Below are positions 1-5,259 of a DNA stretch of 5,259 bases, one piece after another. This DNA comes from an uncultured Enterobacter sp. (lineage in GTDB: Bacteria; Pseudomonadota; Gammaproteobacteria; Enterobacterales; Enterobacteriaceae). Each line of letters starts with the position of its first letter. The first letter of the stretch is position 1. The stretch is taken from assembly GCA_946477805.1 (NCBI GenBank), contig CAMKZP010000283.1, forward strand, positions 1 to 5,259, written 5' to 3'. The notes beneath the pieces are model-generated. The model was not told the DNA's origin. It was given only the letters and a program-made list of their open reading frames with translations, and searched no databases. Made by a program: the position numbers and the translations under genes.

Positions 1-237
1 CGGCTTGCGGCCAATGCGATCCGAAAGCAGGCCAAAGGGGATTTGAAATATAGCCTGGGCCAGGCCGTAAATCCCAATTGCCAGGCCAATCAAGGCTTCG
101 CTGGCCCCCTGCAGGGCCATACCGTACGTGGTCAGAACAGGCAGGACCATAAACATGCCAAGCATCCGTAGCGAGAAAACAGTCCCTAAGCCCCAGGTCG
201 CGCGTAGCTCGCCTGGCGTCATTTTATAATCGTTCAT
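1..237 (-). CDS. yajR: YajR, MFS transporter, N-terminal 79 residues (3' end outside window)
   Basis: This is the start of a major facilitator superfamily inner-membrane transporter, a probable proton-driven exporter whose substrate is not established. The reading frame is open for 79 codons and leaves the window at base 1, so most of the roughly 450-residue protein is missing. The N-terminus MNDYKMTPGELRATWGLG is very close to E. coli YajR as I remember it. A first membrane segment lies at about residues 15-40 (TVFSLRMLGMFMVLPVL) and a second at about 50-70. The last residues read GLLSDRIGRKP, the MFS motif A between TM2 and TM3. Met1 is preferred over Met6 because GAGGTGG stands 5 nt before it. 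The gene lies downstream of cyoE on the same strand but behind a strong terminator, so it is probably transcribed separately. The cyoE-yajR adjacency is that of E. coli. Identity is well supported; the transport substrate cannot be inferred here. Confidence 0.93.
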   Translation of the reverse strand, partial: MNDYKMTPGELRATWGLGTVFSLRMLGMFMVLPVLTTYGMALQGASEALIGLAIGIYGLAQAIFQIPFGLLSDRIGRKP

Positions 238-239
238 TA

Positions 240-246
240 CCACCTC
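240..246 (-). promoter_or_regulatory. Shine-Dalgarno site of yajR
   Basis: Read on the minus strand, GAGGTGG is followed by TA and the ATG at 237. GAGG is a strong anti-16S match with about 5 nt to the start codon. It decides in favour of Met1 over the in-frame Met six codons in. Confidence 0.75.
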
Positions 247-264
247 AGTTCAAAAGCAGGTCAT

Positions 265-293
265 AGTGTAGTGCGGGGAAGGGGCGGGGTAAA
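265..293 (-). promoter_or_regulatory. Weak candidate sigma70 promoter for yajR
   Basis: On the minus strand, TTTACC (293-288) and TACACT (270-265) are separated by 17 nt. Each matches 4 of 6 consensus bases. This would start transcription near base 258 and give a leader of about 20 nt containing the GAGGTGG site. A promoter is expected because the operon terminator at 345-366 separates yajR from cyoE. The spacer is unusually C-rich on this strand (see the G-tract run at 275-300). An alternative -10, TAATAT preceded by TG, lies at 317-312 but has no convincing -35. Both are inferences from motif matching only. Confidence 0.3.
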
Positions 294-300
294 TAAAGGG
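275..300 (+). other. Run of four G-tracts (possible G-quadruplex)
   Basis: The plus strand carries GGGG (275-278), GGGG (281-284), GGGG (286-289) and GGG (298-300). The loops between them are 2, 1 and 8 nt. Three tight G4 tracts plus a fourth G3 nearly satisfy the usual quadruplex pattern; only the last loop is slightly longer than the conventional 7 nt. The run lies on the template strand for yajR, between the terminator and the yajR start, in a gap that is otherwise AT-rich. Actual folding is not shown. Confidence 0.4.
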
Positions 301-344
301 TTATTTAACAAATATTACATGTGTGATTAATAGATTCAGTGAAT

Positions 345-366
345 AAAAAAGGGTGCCGAAGCACCC
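345..366 (-). terminator. Rho-independent terminator of the cyo operon
   Basis: Read on the minus strand, GGGTGC-TTCG-GCACCC forms a perfect 6-bp GC-rich stem with a UUCG tetraloop, followed at once by T6 (350-345). An outer inverted repeat, GAATAAA/TTTATTC (341-347 with 368-374), could extend the stem and pair with part of the T tract. The stem begins about 20 bp after the cyoE stop codon, so this ends the cyoABCDE transcript. In the plus direction the hairpin is followed by only a short broken T run (CTTTATT), so any bidirectional action would be weak. Confidence 0.92.
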
Positions 367-386
367 CTTTATTCACCTGTTTTGGC

Positions 387-1274
387 TTACCAGACGTAAG
401 TCAGCAGGCTGTGTGAATCTGGCACCATGAAGTCCACGGACATCATCACGGACAGCGAGGTGATGGCCACAATCGAGAACACAAACAGCTTGCGTGCCCA
501 GACTTTGTCATCTTCCACTTTGTAACCGCGCAGGGCCATACCGAGCCACCAGACGCTCACCGCTGCCGCCACTACCAGATATTTATATCCGGCGTAACCG
601 CCCAGGGAGAGCATCAGCGTTGCCACGGCAAAGGCGATGATGTAGAGCGTGATGTGGTTCTTGGCGACCGAAATGCCTTTCACGACCGGCAGAACCGGAA
701 TGTTCGCTGCCTGATAATCCTTGAAGCGGAAAATCGCGATGGCATAGGAGTGCGGCATCTGCCACAGGCTAAAGATAGCCAGCAGGATGAGCGCACCGCT
801 GTCGAACTCGTTCGTGACGGCGCAGTAGCCAATCACCGGCGGCGCAGCGCCGGAGAGAGAACCAATCAGCGTACCGTAGACGGAGTGACGTTTCATATAC
901 AGGCTGTAAACGCCCACATAAACCACGAACCCCATCACCCCCAGCCAGCAGGCCAGCGGGTTAGCGCCAAACCACAGGAGCATAAAGCCAGCAATACCCA
1001 GCAAGGTGGCGTACACCAGCGAGACGGAAGGGGCGATCAGGCCTTTCACCAGCACCCGATTTTTAGTCCTTTCCATCTTCTTGTCGATATCCATGTCGAT
1101 GTAGTTGTTAAATACACAACCGGACGCAACAACCAGTGACACACCGACCAGCGTGTAGATAAAGAGGGCGTAATCAATGCTGCCTTTAGAGGCCAGCAGG
1201 AACCCTCCGATCACCGAGATCAGGTTGCCAAAGATGATGCCTGGTTTTGTTACTTGCAGGTATTGCTTAAACAT
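387..1274 (-). CDS. cyoE: Protoheme IX farnesyltransferase (heme O synthase) CyoE
   Basis: CyoE transfers the farnesyl group of farnesyl diphosphate to a vinyl side chain of heme B, giving heme O for the heme-copper centre of cytochrome bo3. It is an integral inner-membrane enzyme of the UbiA prenyltransferase family. The 295-residue product is nearly identical to E. coli CyoE. The first Asp-rich motif reads NNYIDMDIDKKMERTKNR (residues 56-73; N57, D60, D64, R69, R73), the prenyl-diphosphate and metal site. The second conserved region, WQMPHSYAIAIFRFKDY (171-187), includes the conserved H175. Eight or nine hydrophobic segments fill the rest. E. coli, as I remember it, starts with two Met codons; here a single ATG precedes TTTAAG. 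The Shine-Dalgarno sequence is weak (GAG or GGCGAG just before ATG). The gene starts 11 bp after the cyoD stop, so translation probably depends partly on coupling. It is the last gene of the operon, just before the terminator. Confidence 0.98.
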   Translation of the reverse strand: MFKQYLQVTKPGIIFGNLISVIGGFLLASKGSIDYALFIYTLVGVSLVVASGCVFNNYIDMDIDKKMERTKNRVLVKGLIAPSVSLVYATLLGIAGFMLLWFGANPLACWLGVMGFVVYVGVYSLYMKRHSVYGTLIGSLSGAAPPVIGYCAVTNEFDSGALILLAIFSLWQMPHSYAIAIFRFKDYQAANIPVLPVVKGISVAKNHITLYIIAFAVATLMLSLGGYAGYKYLVVAAAVSVWWLGMALRGYKVEDDKVWARKLFVFSIVAITSLSVMMSVDFMVPDSHSLLTYVW

Positions 1275-1285
1275 ACTCGCCGCTC

Positions 1286-1612
1286 TTAGTGAACCATCAT
1301 GTTGTAGTTAAGGTTCCACATAATCCAGATGGAACCGACTACCAGGATAGCGATGATAATCACGGTAAAGATAAAGGCCGTCATATTCCAGCCTTCATCG
1401 GACTTGGTGTTCATGTGCAGGAAGCAAACCAGATGCACCAGAATCTGAATCACCGCCGTTACCAGGATTACGCCCAGAATAACCGGCTTAGACGCAGAAC
1501 CGTTCATCACCATCCAGAACGGGATCACCGTCAGGATGATAGACAGGATGAAACCCGTCATGTAGGTCTTTACGCTACCGTGGGAAGCGCCATGATCGTT
1601 TGAATGACTCAT
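1286..1612 (-). CDS. cyoD: Cytochrome bo3 ubiquinol oxidase subunit IV CyoD
   Basis: CyoD is the small subunit IV of cytochrome bo3. It carries no redox cofactor and in E. coli supports assembly of the CyoB metal centre. The product has 108 residues (E. coli about 109), beginning MSHSNDHGASHGS and ending NYNMMVH. Three membrane segments are visible at about residues 18-37, 44-66 and 77-99, with the conserved loop HMNTKSDEGWNMTAF between the second and third. The N-terminal tail has three His (H3, H7, H11). The frame is open further upstream to an ATG at 1693, but those 27 extra residues lie out of frame over cyoC and resemble nothing in the family. The start at 1612 matches the family, and its ATG shares one base with the cyoC stop (TAATG). 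A GGGGGCG run about 7 nt upstream, inside cyoC, is the likely ribosome site. The gene ends 11 bp before cyoE. Confidence 0.97.
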   Translation of the reverse strand: MSHSNDHGASHGSVKTYMTGFILSIILTVIPFWMVMNGSASKPVILGVILVTAVIQILVHLVCFLHMNTKSDEGWNMTAFIFTVIIIAILVVGSIWIMWNLNYNMMVH

Positions 1613-2226
1613 TACATCGCCCCCATCAGATAAACAACTGAGAACACGCAGATCCATACCACGTCCAGGAAGTGCCAGAACAGGCTCAGGCACATGATAC
1701 GGGTACGGTTAGTGTTGGTCAGACCGCGACGGTATACCTGGAACATCAGTACCGCCATCCAGATCAGACCAGAGGTAACGTGCAGACCGTGAGTGCCTAC
1801 CAGCGCGAAGAACGCAGACAGGAAGCCACTACGATCCGGGCCGTAACCTTCCATAATCAGGTGATGGAATTCATAGATTTCCATCCCGATAAATCCAGCA
1901 CCAAACAGCCAGGTCAACGCCAGCCAGGAGACAACCTGGCTCTTGTTGTTTTTGTACATGGCGATAGCCGCCATGCCGTAGGTGATGGAGCTGAATAACA
2001 GCAGTGCGGTTTCAACCAGAACGAACGGCAGTTCAAAAATGTCTTTGCCGGTCGGGCCGCCCGCTGTGCCGTTCACCAGAACGGCATAGGTCGCGAACAG
2101 ACAGCAGAACAGAATGCAGTCGCTCATCAGGTAGATCCAGAAACCAAAGACTTTCATCGGTCCTGTATCGTGGTGCGCATGCTCATGCGCGTGGGCAGTT
2201 GAGTGCGCCAGAGTATCAGTTGCCAT
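1612..2226 (-). CDS. cyoC: Cytochrome bo3 ubiquinol oxidase subunit III CyoC
   Basis: CyoC is subunit III of the quinol oxidase and belongs to the cytochrome c oxidase subunit III family. It packs against CyoB in the inner membrane and holds no cofactor. Length is 204 residues, equal to E. coli CyoC. Five membrane segments lie at about 26-50, 68-90, 100-120, 139-163 and 180-203. Family motifs include FGFWIYLMSD (27-36), GMEIYEFHH (114-122), GTHGLHVTSG (144-153) and FWHFLDVVWI (183-192). The N-terminal tail before the first membrane segment is rich in His (H8, H12, H14, H16, H18, H19). The ATG at 2226 lies inside the end of cyoB, an 11-bp overlap, with GGGGCTG upstream as a modest ribosome site. 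The stop codon overlaps the cyoD start by one base. Translational coupling across B-C-D is likely. Confidence 0.98.
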   Translation of the reverse strand: MATDTLAHSTAHAHEHAHHDTGPMKVFGFWIYLMSDCILFCCLFATYAVLVNGTAGGPTGKDIFELPFVLVETALLLFSSITYGMAAIAMYKNNKSQVVSWLALTWLFGAGFIGMEIYEFHHLIMEGYGPDRSGFLSAFFALVGTHGLHVTSGLIWMAVLMFQVYRRGLTNTNRTRIMCLSLFWHFLDVVWICVFSVVYLMGAM

Positions 2227-4207
2227 TTTTCAGCCCCGCTTTAGAAATCTCGTCGAAATGCTGATTTTCCAGCTTCTCAACTTCACGGACTGGTACGTAG
2301 TAGTCCACGTCCTCGTCAAAGCTCTTCACAATCCAGCTGATTACGATGCCGGCAAAGCCAACAATCGCCATCCACCAGATGTGCCAGATCATTGCGAAAC
2401 CAAATACCGTTGCGAATGCGGCAATCACGATGCCCGCGCCGCTGTTTTTCGGCATGTGGATCTCTTCGTAATGAGCAGGTTGCTTGTACGCTTCACCTTT
2501 TTCTTTCATTTCCCAGAATGCGTCGCGTTCATGGATCTGCGGCACAACGGCGAAGTTATAGAAAGGAGGCGGGGAAGAGGTCGCCCACTCCAGCGTACGG
2601 CCACCCCATGGGTCACCGGTCAGGTCACGGTTCTGGTCGCGGTCGCGAATAGACACGTAGAACTGAATCAGCTGAGACGCGATGCCACAGGCAATCAGCA
2701 CTGCGCCGCCCGCTGCAACCATCAGCATTGGGTGGAACTGCGGATCAATCTGCTGGCTCAGGCGACGGGTCATGCCCATGAAGCCCAGCACGTACAGCGG
2801 CATAAATGCCACGAAGAAGCCGATGATCCAGAACCAGAACGCGCGCTTACCCCATTTTTCGTTCAGGGTGAAACCGAACGCTTTTGGCCACCAGTAGGTT
2901 ACGCCCGCGAAGCAGCCGAACACCACGCCACCGATGATCACGTTATGGAAGTGCGCAATCAGGAACAGACTGTTGTGCAGTACGAAGTCCGCACCCGGTA
3001 CCGCCAGCAGAACACCGGTCATCCCACCAACGGAGAAGGTAACGATGAAGCCGATAGTCCACAGCATCGCTGAGTGGAACACGATACGGCCCTGGTACAT
3101 GGTGAACAACCAGTTGAAGATCTTAACCCCGGTAGGGATGGCGATAATCATGGTGGTAATACCGAAGAAGGCGTTTACGTTCGCGCCCGCACCCATGGTG
3201 AAGAAGTGGTGCAGCCAAACGATGAACGACAGAACGGTAATACACACGGTTGCCCACACCAGAGAGGTGTAACCAAACAGGCGTTTACGCGAGAAGGTTG
3301 CTGCGATTTCGGAGAACACCCCGAAGACCGGCAGAACCAGGATGTACACTTCCGGGTGACCCCAGGCCCAAATCAGGTTGATGTACATCATCATGTTGCC
3401 ACCCATATCGTTGGTAAAGAAATGGGTGCCCAGGTAGCGGTCCAGGGTCAGCAGCGCGACGGTGACGGTCAGAATTGGGAAGGAGGCAATAATCAGGATG
3501 TTGGCGCACAGAGATGCCCAGGTAAATACCGGCATCTTGAACATGGTCATGCCAGGGGCACGCATCTTGATAATGGTCACGAAGAAGTTGATACCGGTCA
3601 GGGTAGTACCGACACCGGAGAGCTGAAGGGCCCAAATCCAGTAATCGACGCCTACGCCAGGACTGTACTCAATTCCTGAAAGCGGCGGGTACGCCAGCCA
3701 GCCGGTCTGTGCGAATTCGCCCACGCCCAGTGACAGGTTAACCAGGATAACGCCGACAACCGTGAACCAGAAGCTCAGGTTGTTCAGGAACGGGAACGCC
3801 ACGTCGCGCGCGCCGATTTGCAGCGGAACGACAACGTTCATCAGACCGATAACCAGCGGCATCGCCACGAAGAAGATCATGATAACGCCGTGGGCGGTAA
3901 AGATCTGATCGTAGTGGTGCGGCGGCAGGAAGCCGGCTTCACCCGCCGAGGCGAGCGCCTGCTGGCTACGCATCATGATCGCATCCGCAAAGCCACGAAT
4001 TAACATGACGATACCGACGATGCAGTACATGATACCGAGTTTTTTGTGGTCAACCGAAGTCAGCCACTCATTCCACAGGTAGCTCCACTTACCGAAGTAA
4101 GTGATCAAGCCCAGTAAGGCTGCGCCACCGATGATAATTGCAGCCACCGTAACCACGATAATCGGTTCGTGGTAGGGCACTGCATCCAGTGTCAATTTTC
4201 CGAACAT
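2216..4207 (-). CDS. cyoB: Cytochrome bo3 ubiquinol oxidase subunit I CyoB (catalytic)
   Basis: CyoB is the catalytic subunit of the heme-copper quinol oxidase. It oxidises ubiquinol, reduces O2 to water and pumps protons across the inner membrane. The 663 residues equal the E. coli length, and the key residues fall at E. coli numbering. Low-spin heme b ligands are H106 and H421. The high-spin heme o3 ligand is H419. CuB ligands are H284, H333 and H334, with the cross-link Tyr Y288 in WGHPEVYIL. Quinone-site residues R71, D75, H98 and Q101 are present. The D-channel has N124, D135, N142 and E286; the K-channel has T359 and K362. R481 and R482 (heme propionates) and D407 are also kept. About 15 hydrophobic segments are expected from the family. 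The start at 4207 has GAGGAAG upstream and lies 16 bp after cyoA. The 3' end overlaps cyoC by 11 bp in another frame. No truncation or missing catalytic residue is seen, so the enzyme should be active. Confidence 0.99.
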   Translation of the reverse strand: MFGKLTLDAVPYHEPIIVVTVAAIIIGGAALLGLITYFGKWSYLWNEWLTSVDHKKLGIMYCIVGIVMLIRGFADAIMMRSQQALASAGEAGFLPPHHYDQIFTAHGVIMIFFVAMPLVIGLMNVVVPLQIGARDVAFPFLNNLSFWFTVVGVILVNLSLGVGEFAQTGWLAYPPLSGIEYSPGVGVDYWIWALQLSGVGTTLTGINFFVTIIKMRAPGMTMFKMPVFTWASLCANILIIASFPILTVTVALLTLDRYLGTHFFTNDMGGNMMMYINLIWAWGHPEVYILVLPVFGVFSEIAATFSRKRLFGYTSLVWATVCITVLSFIVWLHHFFTMGAGANVNAFFGITTMIIAIPTGVKIFNWLFTMYQGRIVFHSAMLWTIGFIVTFSVGGMTGVLLAVPGADFVLHNSLFLIAHFHNVIIGGVVFGCFAGVTYWWPKAFGFTLNEKWGKRAFWFWIIGFFVAFMPLYVLGFMGMTRRLSQQIDPQFHPMLMVAAGGAVLIACGIASQLIQFYVSIRDRDQNRDLTGDPWGGRTLEWATSSPPPFYNFAVVPQIHERDAFWEMKEKGEAYKQPAHYEEIHMPKNSGAGIVIAAFATVFGFAMIWHIWWMAIVGFAGIVISWIVKSFDEDVDYYVPVREVEKLENQHFDEISKAGLKNGN

Positions 4208-4210
4208 TTT

Positions 4211-4217
4211 CTTCCTC
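4211..4217 (-). promoter_or_regulatory. Shine-Dalgarno site of cyoB
   Basis: In the 16-bp gap between cyoA and cyoB, the minus strand reads GAGGAAG then AAA and the ATG at 4207. It is a strong ribosome site with GAGG 6 nt before the start, so cyoB does not need to rely on coupling to cyoA. Confidence 0.75.
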
Positions 4218-4223
4218 GGCCCC

Positions 4224-5171
4224 TTAGTGAGCGGTTTCCGCGTGGCTCATGTCCATACCTTCCATACCTTCGTGTGCGCTGTGCTCACCTTCAGGCTGGG
4301 TCATGTCCATGCTCTTGCCGTGATCCATAAATTTGCCAATAACCTCTTTGAACAAATCAGGTTTCACGTTAGAGAAGTACTCCACCTTGTTGTATTCGCT
4401 AGGCGTAGCCACTTTTTCGAACGCCGCCATGTCAGACATGGTGTTAGTAGACTGCTTCGCTTTTTCAACCCACTGGTCGAATGCGGCACGGTCTGGCGTA
4501 GCGATAGCTTTGAACTTCATACCCGAGAAGCCCGGGCCACTATAGCTGGCGGAGATACCGTCGTAGGTGCCTGCTTCATTCGCGATCAGGTGCAGGTTAG
4601 TCTGCATACCGGCCATCGCGTAAATCTGGCTACCCAGACGTGGGATGAAGAAGGAGTTCATTACGGAGTTGGAGGTCACTTTGAACTGAACCGGAGTGTT
4701 CGCCGGGAAGGCGATTTCATTCACGGTAGCAATGCCCTGTTCCGGATAGATGAAGAACCATTTCCAGTCCATGGAGACCACTTCAATGGTAATAGGTTTC
4801 TCATCGTGAACCAGCGGTTTGCTTGGCTCAAGCGCGTGAGTGGTTTTCCAGGTCAGTACGGCAAGGAACAGGATGATCAGAATAGGTACCGTCCAGACCA
4901 CAGCTTCCACTTTATTGGAGTGTGACCAGTTAGGGCTATACTTCGCATCTTTATTGCTCGCACGATACTTCCAGGCGAAACCAACAGCCATCAAAATGGC
5001 TGGAATAACCACAATCATCATCAGGCCAAATGCCGTCAGAATCAGTGAACGCTGTTCCAGTCCAATCTGTCCTTTGGGGTCTAGTAGTGCAGAATCGCAG
5101 CCACTGAGTAATACAGTGCCCGCGAATAATGACAACCATCCCAAACTTTTATTGTATTTCCCGAGTCTCAT
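4224..5171 (-). CDS. cyoA: Cytochrome bo3 ubiquinol oxidase subunit II CyoA (lipoprotein)
   Basis: CyoA is subunit II of cytochrome bo3, anchored in the inner membrane with a periplasmic cupredoxin-fold domain. The 315 residues equal the E. coli length. The signal peptide ends in a lipobox LLSGC with the lipidated Cys at 25; the next residue is Asp26. Two membrane segments follow at about 43-66 and 88-107. The periplasmic domain runs from about 125 to 285 and includes VVSMDWKWFFIYPEQ (131-145) and SYSGPGFSGMKF (209-220). The Cys and His ligands of the CuA centre found in cytochrome c oxidases are absent, as expected for a quinol oxidase. The last 34 residues form a His/Met-rich tail (see findings). 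The start is supported by GAGGT 6 nt upstream. It is the first gene of the operon, preceded by a near-consensus sigma70 promoter, and 16 bp separate it from cyoB. Confidence 0.99.
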   Translation of the reverse strand: MRLGKYNKSLGWLSLFAGTVLLSGCDSALLDPKGQIGLEQRSLILTAFGLMMIVVIPAILMAVGFAWKYRASNKDAKYSPNWSHSNKVEAVVWTVPILIILFLAVLTWKTTHALEPSKPLVHDEKPITIEVVSMDWKWFFIYPEQGIATVNEIAFPANTPVQFKVTSNSVMNSFFIPRLGSQIYAMAGMQTNLHLIANEAGTYDGISASYSGPGFSGMKFKAIATPDRAAFDQWVEKAKQSTNTMSDMAAFEKVATPSEYNKVEYFSNVKPDLFKEVIGKFMDHGKSMDMTQPEGEHSAHEGMEGMDMSHAETAH

Positions 5172-5177
5172 TTAACG

Positions 5178-5182
5178 ACCTC
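5178..5182 (-). promoter_or_regulatory. Shine-Dalgarno site of cyoA
   Basis: The minus strand reads GAGGT, then CGTTAA and the ATG at 5171. This is a good match at normal spacing and supports the family-length start with the complete signal peptide. Confidence 0.75.
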
Positions 5183-5220
5183 AATTCCACGGAGTCTGGT
5201 GGCGTTTAAAGTGTGGGGGC

Positions 5221-5249
5221 ATTTTACGGGAAGGTTACATTACTGTAAA
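5221..5249 (-). promoter_or_regulatory. sigma70 promoter of the cyoABCDE operon
   Basis: On the minus strand a -35 element TTTACA (5249-5244) and a -10 element TAAAAT (5226-5221) each match 5 of 6 consensus bases and are separated by the ideal 17 nt. The predicted start is an A near 5214, giving a leader of about 43 nt before cyoA. No other pair of this quality is seen upstream of cyoA in the window. In E. coli this operon is repressed by ArcA and Fnr at low oxygen. Most upstream control DNA probably lies beyond 5259, so those sites cannot be judged here. Confidence 0.75.
5235..5248. promoter_or_regulatory. Palindrome overlapping the cyo -35 element (candidate operator)
   Basis: TTACA-N4-TGTAA is a perfect inverted repeat (arms 5235-5239 and 5244-5248). 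It covers five of the six -35 bases and part of the spacer. A repressor bound here would block RNA polymerase. It does not clearly match the CRP, Fnr or ArcA consensus: the nearest ArcA-like repeats, TGTTTA and TGTAAC, are spaced 12 rather than 11 bp. A short palindrome near a -35 can also occur by chance. Confidence 0.3.
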
Positions 5250-5259
5250 CATCATTAGG

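Noticed and set aside
316..340. Possible CRP or Fnr site in the cyoE-yajR gap (TGTGATTAATAGATTC)
   Set aside because: Only one half-site (TGTGA) matches; the second half does not resemble TCACA, and the Fnr pattern TTGAT-N4-ATCAA is not met.
654..1139. 161-aa plus-strand open frame opposite cyoE
   Set aside because: Antisense shadow of cyoE with no recognisable family; composition reflects the complementary strand of a membrane-protein gene.
1613..1693. Upstream extension of cyoD by 27 residues to an earlier ATG
   Set aside because: The extra residues come from the wrong frame over cyoC and have no family counterpart. The 108-residue form with the TAATG junction fits the known CyoD length and N-terminus.
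3285..3635. 116-aa minus-strand open frame inside cyoB
   Set aside because: Out-of-frame shadow within the catalytic core of cyoB; no domain.
2258..3679. Long open frame on the plus strand opposite cyoB (271 aa, then 201 aa in the same frame after one stop)
   Set aside because: It is antisense to a fully conserved catalytic gene. The product is low in hydrophobics and rich in His, Arg, Gln and Asn with no domain, as expected from the complement of membrane-protein codons. There is no convincing ribosome site or promoter. It is a codon-bias shadow.
4227..4925. 232-aa plus-strand open frame opposite cyoA
   Set aside because: It overlaps cyoA entirely on the other strand, is rich in His, Phe and Arg from the complement of conserved codons, and has no known domain.
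1..5259. Search for an undescribed system: mobile elements, CRISPR, tRNA or rRNA, toxin-antitoxin pairs, islands
   Set aside because: All coding space is filled by conserved core genes in their ancestral order with uniform codon use. The only gaps are 149 bp (238-386) and 88 bp (5172-5259), and neither holds a repeat array, RNA gene or additional small open frame that I can support.

Overview
The window is a piece of enterobacterial chromosome, all of it expressed from the minus strand. It carries the complete cyoABCDE operon for the cytochrome bo3 ubiquinol oxidase and its heme O synthase, followed by the 5' end of the MFS transporter gene yajR. The proteins match the Escherichia coli Cyo subunits, as I remember them, in length and almost residue for residue. 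The order ...cyoA-B-C-D-E-yajR is the E. coli order. Small substitutions (for example CyoE ending in LLTYVW, and Asp after the CyoA lipobox Cys) point to a close relative such as Enterobacter, Citrobacter, Salmonella or Klebsiella rather than E. coli K-12. I cannot fix the genus by eye.

Layout in the direction of transcription (right to left). At 5221-5249 there is a near-consensus sigma70 promoter, overlapped by a short perfect palindrome. cyoA (5171-4224) encodes subunit II, a lipoprotein. cyoB (4207-2216) encodes subunit I, with every heme, copper, quinone and proton-channel residue I checked intact. cyoC (2226-1612) encodes subunit III and overlaps cyoB by 11 bp. cyoD (1612-1286) encodes subunit IV and shares one base with the cyoC stop (TAATG). 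cyoE (1274-387) encodes heme O synthase. A hairpin with a UUCG loop and a T6 tract at 345-366 ends the operon. The 149-bp gap from 238 to 386 holds that terminator, a weak candidate yajR promoter and a run of G-tracts. yajR begins at 237 and runs off the left edge after 79 codons.

How the genes work together: CyoE farnesylates heme B to heme O, which is the high-spin heme of the CyoB heme-copper centre. CyoA, B, C and D form the inner-membrane complex that oxidises ubiquinol, reduces O2 to water and pumps protons. YajR is a separate downstream gene and probably has its own transcript.

This is a conserved core-genome region. I found no mobile elements, RNA genes, CRISPR, prophage or gene disruption, and no evidence of a previously undescribed system. 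The findings are small points: regulatory DNA, one lipoprotein sorting residue, His/Met-rich tails, an intergenic G-rich run and compact gene junctions.
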